Of a stretch of DNA of 64,000 nt, positions 17,844 to 26,654 are shown piece by piece. A program made the translations under genes and the position numbers. The stretch covers positions 1-64,000 of the forward strand of contig NZ_JAIQLH010000048.1 of the NCBI RefSeq assembly GCF_020037025.1, written 5' to 3'. The notes under the pieces are model-generated. The model was given only the letters and a program-made list of their open reading frames with translations, ran no database searches and had not been told where the DNA came from. Positions within the stretch are counted from its first letter, which is position 1, and each line of letters starts with the position of its first letter. Source of the DNA: Streptomyces huiliensis. GTDB lineage: Bacteria > Actinomycetota > Actinomycetes > Streptomycetales > Streptomycetaceae.

Positions 17844-20001
17844 CGAGCCGGTGATCCGGCCCTACGAGGAGTCGGACGCGGCTGCGGTCGCCGAGCTCTA
17901 CAACCGGTACGCCGACGTCCCCAACCCGGTGGACCGGAAGCTCGACGCGGAGCTCGTCCGCGGCGAGCTGGCCGAGCGCGGCACGCGGCTGTTCCTCGTG
18001 GTCGAGGTGGGCGGCGAGATCCACGGCACCATCGGCTTCTTCCAGGGTCACGTCCGGCGGGCGTACGCCCCGGGCGAGGTGTTCGGGGACATGTTCTTCC
18101 TGAGCCCCGCCCTGCGCGGCGGCTCGATCGCGGGGCGGATCTTCTCGCAGGCCATCCGCACCCTGCGGCTGTCCGGCGTGGAGGTCATCCGGCTCACGGC
18201 CAACCCCGGCAACAAGCTGGCCTTCCCGCTCTACCGGCAGGTCGGCTGCAGCGTCACCGGACCGGTGGAGGCCACCGAGGACGGCAACATCGAGCTGGTC
18301 AGCTACATGCCGCGGGTCATGGCACGGCTGCGCCGCGACTACGCCCACCTCATCCCGCAGTCGCTGCAACTGAACGCCAGCTGGCGGTACATGGTCGGCG
18401 GCGGGGACCGCTCCCTCGGCAACGACGTCGACGAGCTGGACGGGCGGGCCGTCCTGCGCACGCAGCTCGCGATCGAGGGGACGGTCTTCACCGTCCTGCT
18501 GGATCCCGAGGACGGCGAGCTGCTGCATGTCGGCACGGACGCGGAGGAGGCGCCCGTCCTGGCGCCCAAGGCCGCGCCCGCGCCACCGGCCGTCAGCACC
18601 GTCGAGACGGACGGCCTCCGCCTCGAACTGCACCACGGGGACGGCCGGATCGAGCTGCACGGAGCGGATCACCTCGGCCCGCTGCTGCGCGAGACCTGGC
18701 CGGTCTTCGGCCCGCCCTACGTCACGGGCTTCCGCCGCGCCCTGCGGCGGGAGGACGGCCTGACGGTCACCCCGATCGGCGCCGGCTGGCTGGTCGCGGA
18801 GCGGCACCCCGACGGGGTGCTGTACCGGGAGACCACGCTCGTCGGAGGCGTCCTGGAGAACCGTTTCCGCTGGGAGGGCGGCGAGCCGCCCGCCGGCACG
18901 CTGCGCACGATCGTCGAAGGCGGCCTGCGCAAGGGGCTGCTGCTGACGGACGACGGCCACGTGCCGGCCGGCCGCGGTCTGCACCCCGTCGACGCCACAG
19001 AGTTCGCCACCGCCGGTGCCGAACTCGCCCCGGACGCACGGGTCGGCTGGTGGGACGAGGAGTCCGCCACCGGCCTCGACATCCGGCAGGGCGACGCGCG
19101 GGCCCGGCTCGTCACCGACGCGCTGCTGCTGCTGGACTTCGCCCCCGGGCACGGCCACGCCGTCGCCGTACGGACGGAGTGGCCGGGCGGTGCGCCCTTG
19201 ACCGTCGACGGCCTGGAGGCGCTCGCGCCGCGCACCCCGGAGACCGTCCCGGCCCCCGCCCCCATGGGGGGCCGGGCGGAGTGGATGGCCGGCCTGGTGG
19301 CCCGCCGGCCGGTCCACCGGGCCGCCGTCGGCGAGGACACGCTGCTGGTCAGCGCGGAGGCCGGCGGTGTCGCCGCCTGGCGCTCGGCGGGCCGGTCCGT
19401 GCTGGCCACGCCGTTCCCCAAGGAGCGGGTCTTCGGCAGCAACCCGCACTGGCGGGCCGGCCTCTGGGTCACCCGCCAGGGGCCGCGCGAGGACGCCGAC
19501 CGCGGCCTCGGCTGGGGCGCCGAGCAGGGCGAGTGGCGCTTCGACGAGCCGACGGGACGGCTGCGCGCGGCCGGCCTCGACTGGTCCGTCGAGGCCCCCG
19601 CCGAGGGCCCTGCCGACCTGCTGGACGTCGGCCTGCGGGCCGAGCCTCGGGAGGACGAGAGCGAGGCCGTCGTCTGGCTGACCCCGGCCGCGGCCAAGCG
19701 GCCCGAGATCCTGGTGCCCGGCAGGACCGGCGACCTGTGGCTGATCCGGAAACCCGGCGCCTGGCAGCGCTGGACCGACCGGCTCGCCCTCCGGCTCGCC
19801 GACGGCCGCTGGCTGGCCGTCACCCCGCGGGACGGGCACGGCACCGAGATCCTCCACCGCGCCACCAAGGCGGGACCGCTGCTCGGCCTGGTCGCCCGGC
19901 AGCCGCGCGGCACGGCCCTCGCGGCCGGCTGGTCGCTCGCCGTCCTGCCCGACCTCGACGCCGCCGACGCGCTGCTCCGCACCCGCGCCGCCGGCCGCTG
20001 A
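17830..20001 (+). CDS. GNAT-headed protein of unknown function (723 residues)
   Basis: Residues ~8-165 form a GNAT acetyltransferase-like domain (VIRPYEESDAAAVAELYNRY; the acyl-CoA-binding loop region is SPALRGGSIAGRIF). The remaining ~550 residues match no family I recognise; they are soluble, rich in short beta-strand-like segments (RLELHHGDGRIELHGADHLG; LTVTPIGAGWLVAERHPDG), suggesting repeated beta-sandwich or galactose-mutarotase-like modules. The gene overlaps the dehydratase by 14 bases, so it belongs to the operon. Possible roles include N-acylation of the amino-acid part or chain release; neither is demonstrated. It is one of the two least explained cluster proteins. Confidence 0.85.
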   Translation: MDSSSEPVIRPYEESDAAAVAELYNRYADVPNPVDRKLDAELVRGELAERGTRLFLVVEVGGEIHGTIGFFQGHVRRAYAPGEVFGDMFFLSPALRGGSIAGRIFSQAIRTLRLSGVEVIRLTANPGNKLAFPLYRQVGCSVTGPVEATEDGNIELVSYMPRVMARLRRDYAHLIPQSLQLNASWRYMVGGGDRSLGNDVDELDGRAVLRTQLAIEGTVFTVLLDPEDGELLHVGTDAEEAPVLAPKAAPAPPAVSTVETDGLRLELHHGDGRIELHGADHLGPLLRETWPVFGPPYVTGFRRALRREDGLTVTPIGAGWLVAERHPDGVLYRETTLVGGVLENRFRWEGGEPPAGTLRTIVEGGLRKGLLLTDDGHVPAGRGLHPVDATEFATAGAELAPDARVGWWDEESATGLDIRQGDARARLVTDALLLLDFAPGHGHAVAVRTEWPGGAPLTVDGLEALAPRTPETVPAPAPMGGRAEWMAGLVARRPVHRAAVGEDTLLVSAEAGGVAAWRSAGRSVLATPFPKERVFGSNPHWRAGLWVTRQGPREDADRGLGWGAEQGEWRFDEPTGRLRAAGLDWSVEAPAEGPADLLDVGLRAEPREDESEAVVWLTPAAAKRPEILVPGRTGDLWLIRKPGAWQRWTDRLALRLADGRWLAVTPRDGHGTEILHRATKAGPLLGLVARQPRGTALAAGWSLAVLPDLDAADALLRTRAAGR

Positions 20002-20005
20002 GACC

Positions 20006-20040
20006 GCCGCCCCGGGCCGAACCCCCGGGCCCGGGGCGGC
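20006..20040 (+). terminator. Strong hairpin after the GNAT-headed gene
   Basis: A perfect 13-bp stem pairs GCCGCCCCGGGCC (20006-20018) with GGCCCGGGGCGGC (20028-20040), right after the stop. No U-tract follows. It may attenuate transcription between the first seven and the later cluster genes. Confidence 0.65.
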
Positions 20041-20144
20041 ACCCGACTCGGCACCACCCCGCCGCCGCACCACCCCCCACTTCGCATCACCTACGACTTC
20101 GCACCACCCCACCGAACCGACACCCGAACACCCAAGGAGACGAC

Positions 20145-21191
20145 ATGACCAGCGCCACCCCGGAGACCGTCGCCGAGCAGTACGCGCACCTGCGCACCAC
20201 CGTCGGCGTCTACACCCCGGGCACCCCGGGCGCCGGCCTGGTGGCCCTCGGCGGCCTGGAGCGCGGCGAGGTCCTCTCCCGTGCCCTGGCCCGCGACAGC
20301 GAGTACGTCGAGCCGGACACCGCCCGCGAGAGCCTGATCCTCGACGAGGACGCCTCCGTCTGGGACGCCGTCACCCACATCGAGCTGGACGACACCAGCT
20401 GGCTGCTCGCCCACTCCCGCGACGGCCTGGCCGGCCTGCTGGAGAAGACCGTCGCCGACGCCGGAGTCCAGGACGTCGAGATCACCGACGCCGCCGCCGA
20501 CCACGTCGCCATCGCCTTCGAGGGCCCCAAGTCCTGGCGGATCGCCGCCGACCTGCTGGACTTCGAGATCTCCAGCCTCGTGCTGCACGGCGCCACCACC
20601 GTCACCCTGCCGGGCGACAGCGGCGCCGAGGGCGTCCTCGCCCGCATCGGCACCACCGGCGAGTACGGCTACCTCCTGATCGCCCCGGCCGGTTCCGGTG
20701 CCGCCGAGTGGGTCGCCGCCCGCGCCGCCGAGCTGGACGGCGGCCCGGCCGGCGCCGAGGCCCTGCTGCGGGCCCGCACCGAGGTCCGCCACCCGCAGAT
20801 CCCCGCCCAGTCCGCCGGCCTGACCGTCCGCGAGGCCGGCCTGGAGTGGCTGGTCAGCTGGGGCCGCGAGGACGAGTTCCGCGGCGGCGAGGCCCTGGCC
20901 GCCGCCGAGGAGGCCGGCCGCGGCCTGATCACCGTCCTCGCCGAGGCCGGGCAGGCGCCGGAAGCCGGCAGCCCGGTCGAGGCGGGCGGCCGCGCCGTCG
21001 GCACCGTCCACCTGGTCGCCCCGCTCGCCGGTACCGACCAGGAGATCGCCCTGGCCCTGCTGGACAAGCCCTTCGACGTCCCCGGCCTGGAGCTCACCGG
21101 CCGCACCGCCGACGGCACCGCCGTCACGCTGCGCACCGCCGCCTCCCCGGTCGTCATCCCGCAGTCCTGGAACGAGCGGCTCGGAGCCTGA
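20145..21191 (+). CDS. GcvT/YgfZ-like (aminomethyltransferase-family) protein
   Basis: A 348-residue protein with the folate-binding GcvT fold. It shows LVALGGLERGEVLSRALARD near residue 30, TGEYGYLLIAP (family GxxGYE-like motif), LRARTEVRHPQIPAQSAGLTVREAGL, and a C-terminal barrel with G-x-A-V-G-T-V. Relatives use tetrahydrofolate in C1 transfer or demethylation, or act as folate-binding iron-sulfur assembly proteins. No glycine-cleavage partner is nearby. ATG 20145 has AAGGAG upstream. It lies 2 bases before the KS-CLF gene, which argues for a role in this pathway. Confidence 0.85.
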   Translation: MTSATPETVAEQYAHLRTTVGVYTPGTPGAGLVALGGLERGEVLSRALARDSEYVEPDTARESLILDEDASVWDAVTHIELDDTSWLLAHSRDGLAGLLEKTVADAGVQDVEITDAAADHVAIAFEGPKSWRIAADLLDFEISSLVLHGATTVTLPGDSGAEGVLARIGTTGEYGYLLIAPAGSGAAEWVAARAAELDGGPAGAEALLRARTEVRHPQIPAQSAGLTVREAGLEWLVSWGREDEFRGGEALAAAEEAGRGLITVLAEAGQAPEAGSPVEAGGRAVGTVHLVAPLAGTDQEIALALLDKPFDVPGLELTGRTADGTAVTLRTAASPVVIPQSWNERLGA

Positions 21192-21193
21192 CC

Positions 21194-23602
21194 ATGCGCA
21201 TCGTCATCACCGGCCTGGGCATGATCTCGGCCGTCGGCTCCACCGCCGACGAGTGCTGGACCGCCATCCGGGCCGCCCGCAGCGGCATCGGCACGGTCAC
21301 CGAGGTCGACACCACGGGCCTGATCACCACCCAGGGCGGGCAGTCCCCGGTCAAGGACGTCCCCGGCGTCGACCGCTGCCTGACCCTGGCCGTCACCGCC
21401 GCCACCGAGGCCGTCGAGCACGGCCGCCTCGCCGAGGCCGGCTACGACCCCGAGCGGGTCGGTGTCGTCATCGGCAGCAGCCTCGGCACCAGCCGCAGCG
21501 TCGGCACGTTCCACCAGCAGTGGATCCGCGAGGGCCTGCGCAAGGCCGACGTCCGGCTGCTCAAGGGCTACGCCCTGCACAGCGTCGCCGACGCCGTGGC
21601 CGAGAAGCTGAGCCTGGCCGGTCCCCGCTCGCTGCTCTCCAACGCCTGCGCCGCCGGCGCCGTGGCCATCGGCTACGCGCTGGAGCTCATGTGGAGCGGC
21701 GAGGCCGACGCCGTGCTCGTGGGCGGCGTCGACCCGCTGGCCGAGCTGTCCTTCAACGGCTTCAACTCGCTGGGCGCGCTGGACTCCGGCGGCTGCTCCC
21801 CGTACACCCGCTCCGAGGGCCTCAACCTCGGCGAGGGCGCGGGCTTCCTGCTGCTGGAGAAGGCGGACGCCGCCGCGGCCCGCGGCATGACCGCCATCGC
21901 CGAGGTGGCCGGCTACGGCCTCTCCGCCGACGCCTACCACCAGACCGCGCCGGACCCCGGCGGCGAGGGTGCCCAGCGCGCCATGGCCGCCGCCCTGCAC
22001 AGCGCCGGGCACACCGTCGAGGACGTCGACTACATCAACGGCCACGGCACCGGCACCCCGACCAACGACAAGGTCGAGCCCAAGGCGATCAAGACGCTCT
22101 TCAAGACGCCGCCGCCGGTCAGCTCCACCAAGTCGATGATCGGCCACACCCTGGGCGCGGCCGGCGCGGTCGAGGCCGTGGTCTGCGCCCTCGCGGTGCG
22201 CGACGGCGTCCTCCCGCCCACTGCCAACACCGGCGGCGCCGAGGCCCCCAGCGGCCTCGACATCGTCCCGGAGGCCGCGCGGGAGCAGGATGTCGACGTC
22301 GTCGTCTCCAACTCCTTCGCCTTCGGCGGCAACAACGCCGCCCTGGTGATCCGGCACCCCGAGCGCGTCACCACCGAGCCGCCGGCCGCCGCCGCGGCCG
22401 CCGCGGGCCGGGACGTCGTCATCACCGGCATCGCGGGCATCGCGGGCACGGCCACCGGCAACGACGAGCTGTTCGCGGCGCTCGCCGAGGGCACCCCCGT
22501 CTACCAGGGTGAGGTCGACGTCGACGGCTACGGCACCCGCCGGGCCGGCACGGTCGACTTCAAGGCCATCGCCGCCGGCATCAACCCGGCCGTGCTCCGC
22601 CGGATGGACCCCACCAGCCGGCTGGCCGCGGCCGTCGTCGCCGAGCTGCACCGGGCGTACGGCAAGCCGAGCCGCCAGGAGGCCGCCCAGACCGGGCTCA
22701 TCTTCGCCACCGGTCTGGCCCCGATCACCCCGGTCCAGGAGTTCGACAGCGGTGTCGTGCTCGCCGGCGGACCCGCCGGTGCCAACCCGAAGTTCTTCCC
22801 GAACACCGTGGTGAACGCCGCCGCCGGACACGTCGCCATCCTGCACCGCTTCAAGGGCATCACCGCCACCGTGTGCAGCGGCGGCACCAGCGCCCTGAGC
22901 GCCCTGCACTACGCCTACCGGCTGATCGCCCGCGGCGCCGCCGAGCGCATCGTCGTGGTCGTCGCGGACGAGTGCCCCGACGCCCTGGTCGCCGGACACG
23001 TCAAGGTCCCCGGCTTCCTGGGGAGTTCGGACGTCCGTCCGTACGGGGGCGGCGGCACGGTGCTGTCCGCCGGCGCGGTCGCCATCGCCCTGGAGTCCAC
23101 CGACGCCGCCAAGGCGTCCGGCCGCCCGGTCCTGGGCCGCATCGCCGGCTTCGGACTCACCGGCGACGACAGCGGCATCGCCGGGCTGCGCCCGGACGGT
23201 GCCGCCTGGGCCCGCTCGATGACCGAGGCGGTCCGCGCCGCGGGCCTCACCCCCGAGGACATCGGCCTGGTCGCCTCGGCGGCCATGGGCCGCGAGGCCG
23301 TCGACGACGCCGAGATCGCCGCGCTCCGCGCCGGCGGCCTGGCGGGACGTCCCGTCACCGCGACCAAGTCGGTGTTCGGCGAGACCTACGGCTCCGCCCC
23401 CGGCCTCGCCCTCGCCGCCGCGCTCCGCGCGATGGGCGACGGCGTGCTGCCGGGCACGGCGGGCGTCCCGGACGCGCCGGACGAGCTGCCCGGTCTGATC
23501 CCGCAGGGCGGTCGGCAGGGCAGCGTCGACCACGCCCTGATCTCCAGCTTCGCCTACGGCGGCAGTTACGTGTCGCTGGTCGTCTCAAAGGGGGACGCGT
23601 GA
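21194..23602 (+). CDS. Single-chain ketosynthase-chain length factor fusion (KS-CLF)
   Basis: An 802-residue protein made of two thiolase-fold ketosynthase halves. Half one (~1-395) has the full triad: Cys in SNACAAGAVA, His in NGHGTGTPTND, and His in IGHTLGAAGA. An Ala-rich linker (TEPPAAAAAAAG) leads to half two (~405-802), which keeps a Cys (TVCSGGTSAL) but lacks both histidines: the second His position reads SVFGETYGS (Glu), and the HGTGT region reads SAAMGREAVDDA. Half two therefore looks like a chain length factor. In type II PKS systems the two subunits are normally separate genes. It would build the acyl chain with the FabD, FabG, ACP and FabZ homologues; no enoylreductase is present, so a polyunsaturated chain is expected. 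Confidence 0.92.
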   Translation: MRIVITGLGMISAVGSTADECWTAIRAARSGIGTVTEVDTTGLITTQGGQSPVKDVPGVDRCLTLAVTAATEAVEHGRLAEAGYDPERVGVVIGSSLGTSRSVGTFHQQWIREGLRKADVRLLKGYALHSVADAVAEKLSLAGPRSLLSNACAAGAVAIGYALELMWSGEADAVLVGGVDPLAELSFNGFNSLGALDSGGCSPYTRSEGLNLGEGAGFLLLEKADAAAARGMTAIAEVAGYGLSADAYHQTAPDPGGEGAQRAMAAALHSAGHTVEDVDYINGHGTGTPTNDKVEPKAIKTLFKTPPPVSSTKSMIGHTLGAAGAVEAVVCALAVRDGVLPPTANTGGAEAPSGLDIVPEAAREQDVDVVVSNSFAFGGNNAALVIRHPERVTTEPPAAAAAAAGRDVVITGIAGIAGTATGNDELFAALAEGTPVYQGEVDVDGYGTRRAGTVDFKAIAAGINPAVLRRMDPTSRLAAAVVAELHRAYGKPSRQEAAQTGLIFATGLAPITPVQEFDSGVVLAGGPAGANPKFFPNTVVNAAAGHVAILHRFKGITATVCSGGTSALSALHYAYRLIARGAAERIVVVVADECPDALVAGHVKVPGFLGSSDVRPYGGGGTVLSAGAVAIALESTDAAKASGRPVLGRIAGFGLTGDDSGIAGLRPDGAAWARSMTEAVRAAGLTPEDIGLVASAAMGREAVDDAEIAALRAGGLAGRPVTATKSVFGETYGSAPGLALAAALRAMGDGVLPGTAGVPDAPDELPGLIPQGGRQGSVDHALISSFAYGGSYVSLVVSKGDA

Positions 23603-24615
23603 TGACCGCCACTGTGACGGCCCCGGCGGCCGGCGTGCGTATGGACGACGTCCTCACCGCCACCGGCCTCGTCAAGAAGTTCGGCGACCGCGCCGTGGTG
23701 GACGGGGTGTCCCTGCGCGTCGGCACCGGCGAGATCCTCGGCTTCCTCGGCCCCAACGGCGCCGGCAAGTCGACGACCATCGCCATGCTGACCGGCGCCC
23801 TCAAGCCCGACGGCGGCACCATCCAGGTGGACGGCGCCGAATTCGCGGCCGGCCCGATGCGGGCCAAGGCCCTCATCGGCGTCGTCCCGCAGGAGATCGC
23901 GCTCTACCCGACGCTCAGCGCGCGGCAGAACCTGACCTTCTTCGCGGGCGCCTACAAGCTCTCCCGCGCCGAACGCCGCGAGCGGATCGACTGGGCGCTC
24001 GACGTGGTCGGGCTCACCGACCGCGCCGGCGACAAGGTCGCGTCCTACTCCGGCGGCATGCAGCGCCGCGTGAACATCGCGGCCGCCCTGCTGCACATGC
24101 CCCGGCTCCTCTTCCTGGACGAGCCCACGGTGGGCGTCGACGCGCAGAGCCGCAACCAGATCTTCGAGACGGTGCTGCGGCTGCGCGCCGAGTTCGGCAT
24201 GTCGGTGGTCTACACGAGCCACTACATGCCCGAGGTCGAGCAGCTCTGCGACCGCATCGTCATCGTCGACCACGGCAAGGTCCTCGCCGAGGGCACCCAG
24301 GAGGAGCTGCTCCGGCCGCTCGGCGCGGGCCTGCTCGAATGGGCGCCCACCCGAGAGGAGCTCGACCGGCTCCAGGGCGGCATGGTCTGGCTGGAGAAGC
24401 GGTTCGCGGACCACGGACAGATCACCGTGGCCGCGGCCGGGGACGGCACGCAGGTGCTGCGCATCCGGGTCAAGGACATGCCGGCCACCCTGCGCGAGGT
24501 CTCCGAGATCGCCGCCGGGACCGGCCTGGGCCTGGGCGGCATCCGGCTCGGCCGCCCCGACCTCGAATCCCTCTTCCTCGACCTGACCGGCCGCCAGATC
24601 AGGGACGGTGCCTGA
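23602..24615 (+). CDS. ABC exporter ATP-binding protein (DrrA-like)
   Basis: A 337-residue ABC ATPase. Walker A GPNGAGKST, signature YSGGMQRRVNIAAAL, Walker B RLLFLDEPTVGVD and the switch His in VYTSHYMPEVEQ are all present. The C-terminal ~90 residues resemble the extension of drug-exporter ATPases. The start is ATG 23602 (or GTG 23599), overlapping the KS-CLF stop, with AAAGGGGGAC upstream. It pairs with the permease that follows and most likely exports the cluster product, giving self-protection. Confidence 0.94.
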   Translation: MTATVTAPAAGVRMDDVLTATGLVKKFGDRAVVDGVSLRVGTGEILGFLGPNGAGKSTTIAMLTGALKPDGGTIQVDGAEFAAGPMRAKALIGVVPQEIALYPTLSARQNLTFFAGAYKLSRAERRERIDWALDVVGLTDRAGDKVASYSGGMQRRVNIAAALLHMPRLLFLDEPTVGVDAQSRNQIFETVLRLRAEFGMSVVYTSHYMPEVEQLCDRIVIVDHGKVLAEGTQEELLRPLGAGLLEWAPTREELDRLQGGMVWLEKRFADHGQITVAAAGDGTQVLRIRVKDMPATLREVSEIAAGTGLGLGGIRLGRPDLESLFLDLTGRQIRDGA

Positions 24616-25812
24616 ATGTTTGCCATGATTCGCAAGGAGCTGCTGGTCCTGTTGCGGGACCGCGCCTCCCTGATCACCCTGTTCGTCTCGCCGATGCTCT
24701 TCATCACCGTGATGAGCCTCGCCCTGTCGAACTCCTTCGACACGCTCGGCTCCGCGCCGAAGATGAACATCTCGATCGTCGACCAGGACGGCGGCATCGC
24801 CGCCAAGAACGTCGTCAAGGCGCTCGGCGGCAGCGACGAACTCAAGGTCACCACGGGCCTGTCCGGCGACGCGGCGGACAAGCGCGTACGGGACGGCAAG
24901 GACTCGTTCGCCGTCGTCATCCCGGCCGGCTTCGAGAAGGAGGTGGAGAGCGGCCGGAAGCCGCACTTCTCCTTCGTGGTCGACCCCTCGTCGTCCCGCC
25001 AGGCCGTCGACCCGCTCCAGGCCGCCATCCGCAGCGCGGTGCTGACCGTCACCTCCAGCACCCGCACCGCGGTCTCGCTGGAGAAGCAGCGGGCCGCCGA
25101 GCACGACCCGGTCCGCAAGGCGCAGCTGAAGAAGCAGATCGACAAGATCGACGAGACGTGGAGCGGGGTGACGTCGACCAGCACCTTCCCCAAGGGCATG
25201 ACCGGCGTGAAGTACCCCTCGGTGTACCAGCAGAACGTCCCCGGCTACACCGTGATGTACGTCTTCTTCATCGTCACCGTCATGGCCGGCTCGATCATGG
25301 TCGAGCGCCGCGAGGGCACCTTCCGCCGGCTGCTGTCCGCGCCGGTGCCGCGCTGGCAGCTGCTGCTCGGCAAGGTGGTGCCGTACCTGATGGTCGCGGT
25401 GGCGCAGGTGGGCGTGCTGATGGCGTTCGGCAAGCTCGTCTTCGGGATGGACCTCGGCGTGCATCCGGTCGCCCTGGTGCCGATCACCGTGGCGCTGGGC
25501 TGCTGCGCGGTGGCGCTCGGCCTGCTGCTGGCCTCGTTCGCCAAGAGCGAGTCGCAGGTCAACGGCATGGGCACGATCGTGATCCTGGTGCTGGCCGCGC
25601 TCGGCGGCTGCATGGTGCCCGGCGTCTTCATGCCGGACTTCATGCAGGACATCGCCGGGTTCACCCCGCACGGCAAGGCGCTCAACGCCTTCCAGGAGGT
25701 CATGGTCAAGGGCGCCGACCTCGGGACGGTGCTGCCGGCCAGCGGCTTCCTGCTGGGCCTGGCCGCGCTGTTCTTCGTCCTGGCCGTGCCGCGGTTCCGG
25801 TTCGTCAAGTGA
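24616..25812 (+). CDS. ABC-2 type exporter permease
   Basis: A 398-residue permease starting directly after the ATPase stop. One N-terminal membrane helix (LITLFVSPMLFITVMSLAL) is followed by a large extracellular domain (~40-215) and five more hydrophobic segments (VMYVFFIVTVMAGSIM; VAVAQVGVLMAFG; LVPITVALGCCAVALGLLLA; IVILVLAALGG; FLLGLAALFFVLAV). This is the YhgE/ABC2 layout of drug and lipid exporters. It is the membrane partner of the preceding ATPase. Confidence 0.93.
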   Translation: MFAMIRKELLVLLRDRASLITLFVSPMLFITVMSLALSNSFDTLGSAPKMNISIVDQDGGIAAKNVVKALGGSDELKVTTGLSGDAADKRVRDGKDSFAVVIPAGFEKEVESGRKPHFSFVVDPSSSRQAVDPLQAAIRSAVLTVTSSTRTAVSLEKQRAAEHDPVRKAQLKKQIDKIDETWSGVTSTSTFPKGMTGVKYPSVYQQNVPGYTVMYVFFIVTVMAGSIMVERREGTFRRLLSAPVPRWQLLLGKVVPYLMVAVAQVGVLMAFGKLVFGMDLGVHPVALVPITVALGCCAVALGLLLASFAKSESQVNGMGTIVILVLAALGGCMVPGVFMPDFMQDIAGFTPHGKALNAFQEVMVKGADLGTVLPASGFLLGLAALFFVLAVPRFRFVK

Positions 25813-26654
25813 TCCCCGCCGAGGAGCGGACCGGGCGGACCGGGACGCTGTACGTCCGCCTCACCGCCGCCCCTCGGCTCCCGCGCGACACCTTCGGCCG
25901 CCGCTCCAGCCCCGCCGGACGGGTGCTGCTCGGGGCGGCGGCTCAGGCGGCCGGCCTGCGCGAGCGGCCGGAGCGGCTGCCGGACGGCCGCTGGCACTGG
26001 CCGGACTCCGGCTGGCGCGGCTCCGTCTCGCACACCGGCGCGCTGGGCCTGGCGGCCCTCGCCCGGGACACCTGGGTGGGGGCGGACGTCCAGGAGCACC
26101 GCGACCGTCCGGCCGCCCTGCGCTGGCTCGCCCGCGTCCTGGGCCGGCCGCCCGGGTCGGTGGCCACGCTCCGCGAATGGGCCGAGGTCGAGGCCCTGCT
26201 CAAGGCACGGGGCACGGCGGGTGTCCGGCCCGAGCGGCTGGAGCCGCTGCCCGCCTGGCGGCCGGGGTGGCGGGACGCCGGTGACGGGTGGTGGCTGTGG
26301 AGCGGCAGCCTGGCCGGCGTTCAGGTCGGTGCCCCGGTCGGTGCCAAGGTCGATGCCCCGGTCGGTTCCCAGGCCGATGCCCCGGCCGGCACACAGGTCG
26401 GTTCCCCGGCCGGCTCCCGGCCGTCCCGGTCCTCCCGGCCCGAGACGTACGTCGCGCTGGCGGCGCGAGTCCCGCTCGACATCCGCCCGCTGCCGCCGGA
26501 CGGGCCGGGAGAGCACCCGGCCTTCCCGGTGGACGCCGGCGAGGAGCACCCGGCCATTCCGGCGGACGCCGGCGATCCGGCCCTCCCGGCGGACGCCGGC
26601 GGGGAGCCCCCCGCCCCCGAAAGCCTCACCAGAACGAAAGGAACGCAGCGATGA
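25809..26654 (+). CDS. 4'-phosphopantetheinyl transferase-like protein with repeat tail
   Basis: A 281-residue Sfp-superfamily protein. Visible motifs are RWHWPDSGWRGSVSHTG (the WxxxSxSHS-type substrate loop), VGADVQEHRD (GxDxE/Q Mg-binding) and REWAEVEALLKARG (the WxxxEAxxK-type helix). It should attach phosphopantetheine to the cluster ACP and the later carrier protein. The Mg-binding acid is Gln rather than Glu, so activity should be checked. The tail carries a 24-bp tandem repeat and further (D/E)AG-rich repeats, absent from relatives. GTG 25809 overlaps the permease stop (GTGA). Confidence 0.85.
   Translation: MIPAEERTGRTGTLYVRLTAAPRLPRDTFGRRSSPAGRVLLGAAAQAAGLRERPERLPDGRWHWPDSGWRGSVSHTGALGLAALARDTWVGADVQEHRDRPAALRWLARVLGRPPGSVATLREWAEVEALLKARGTAGVRPERLEPLPAWRPGWRDAGDGWWLWSGSLAGVQVGAPVGAKVDAPVGSQADAPAGTQVGSPAGSRPSRSSRPETYVALAARVPLDIRPLPPDGPGEHPAFPVDAGEEHPAIPADAGDPALPADAGGEPPAPESLTRTKGTQR
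26322..26417 (+). repeat. 24-bp in-frame tandem repeat in the phosphopantetheinyl transferase tail
   Basis: Four units start at 26322, 26346, 26370 and 26394, encoding QVGAPVGA, KVDAPVGS, QADAPAGT and QVGSPAGS. A second degenerate array (PADAG(E)EHPA-like) follows around 26518-26603. Confidence 0.85.
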
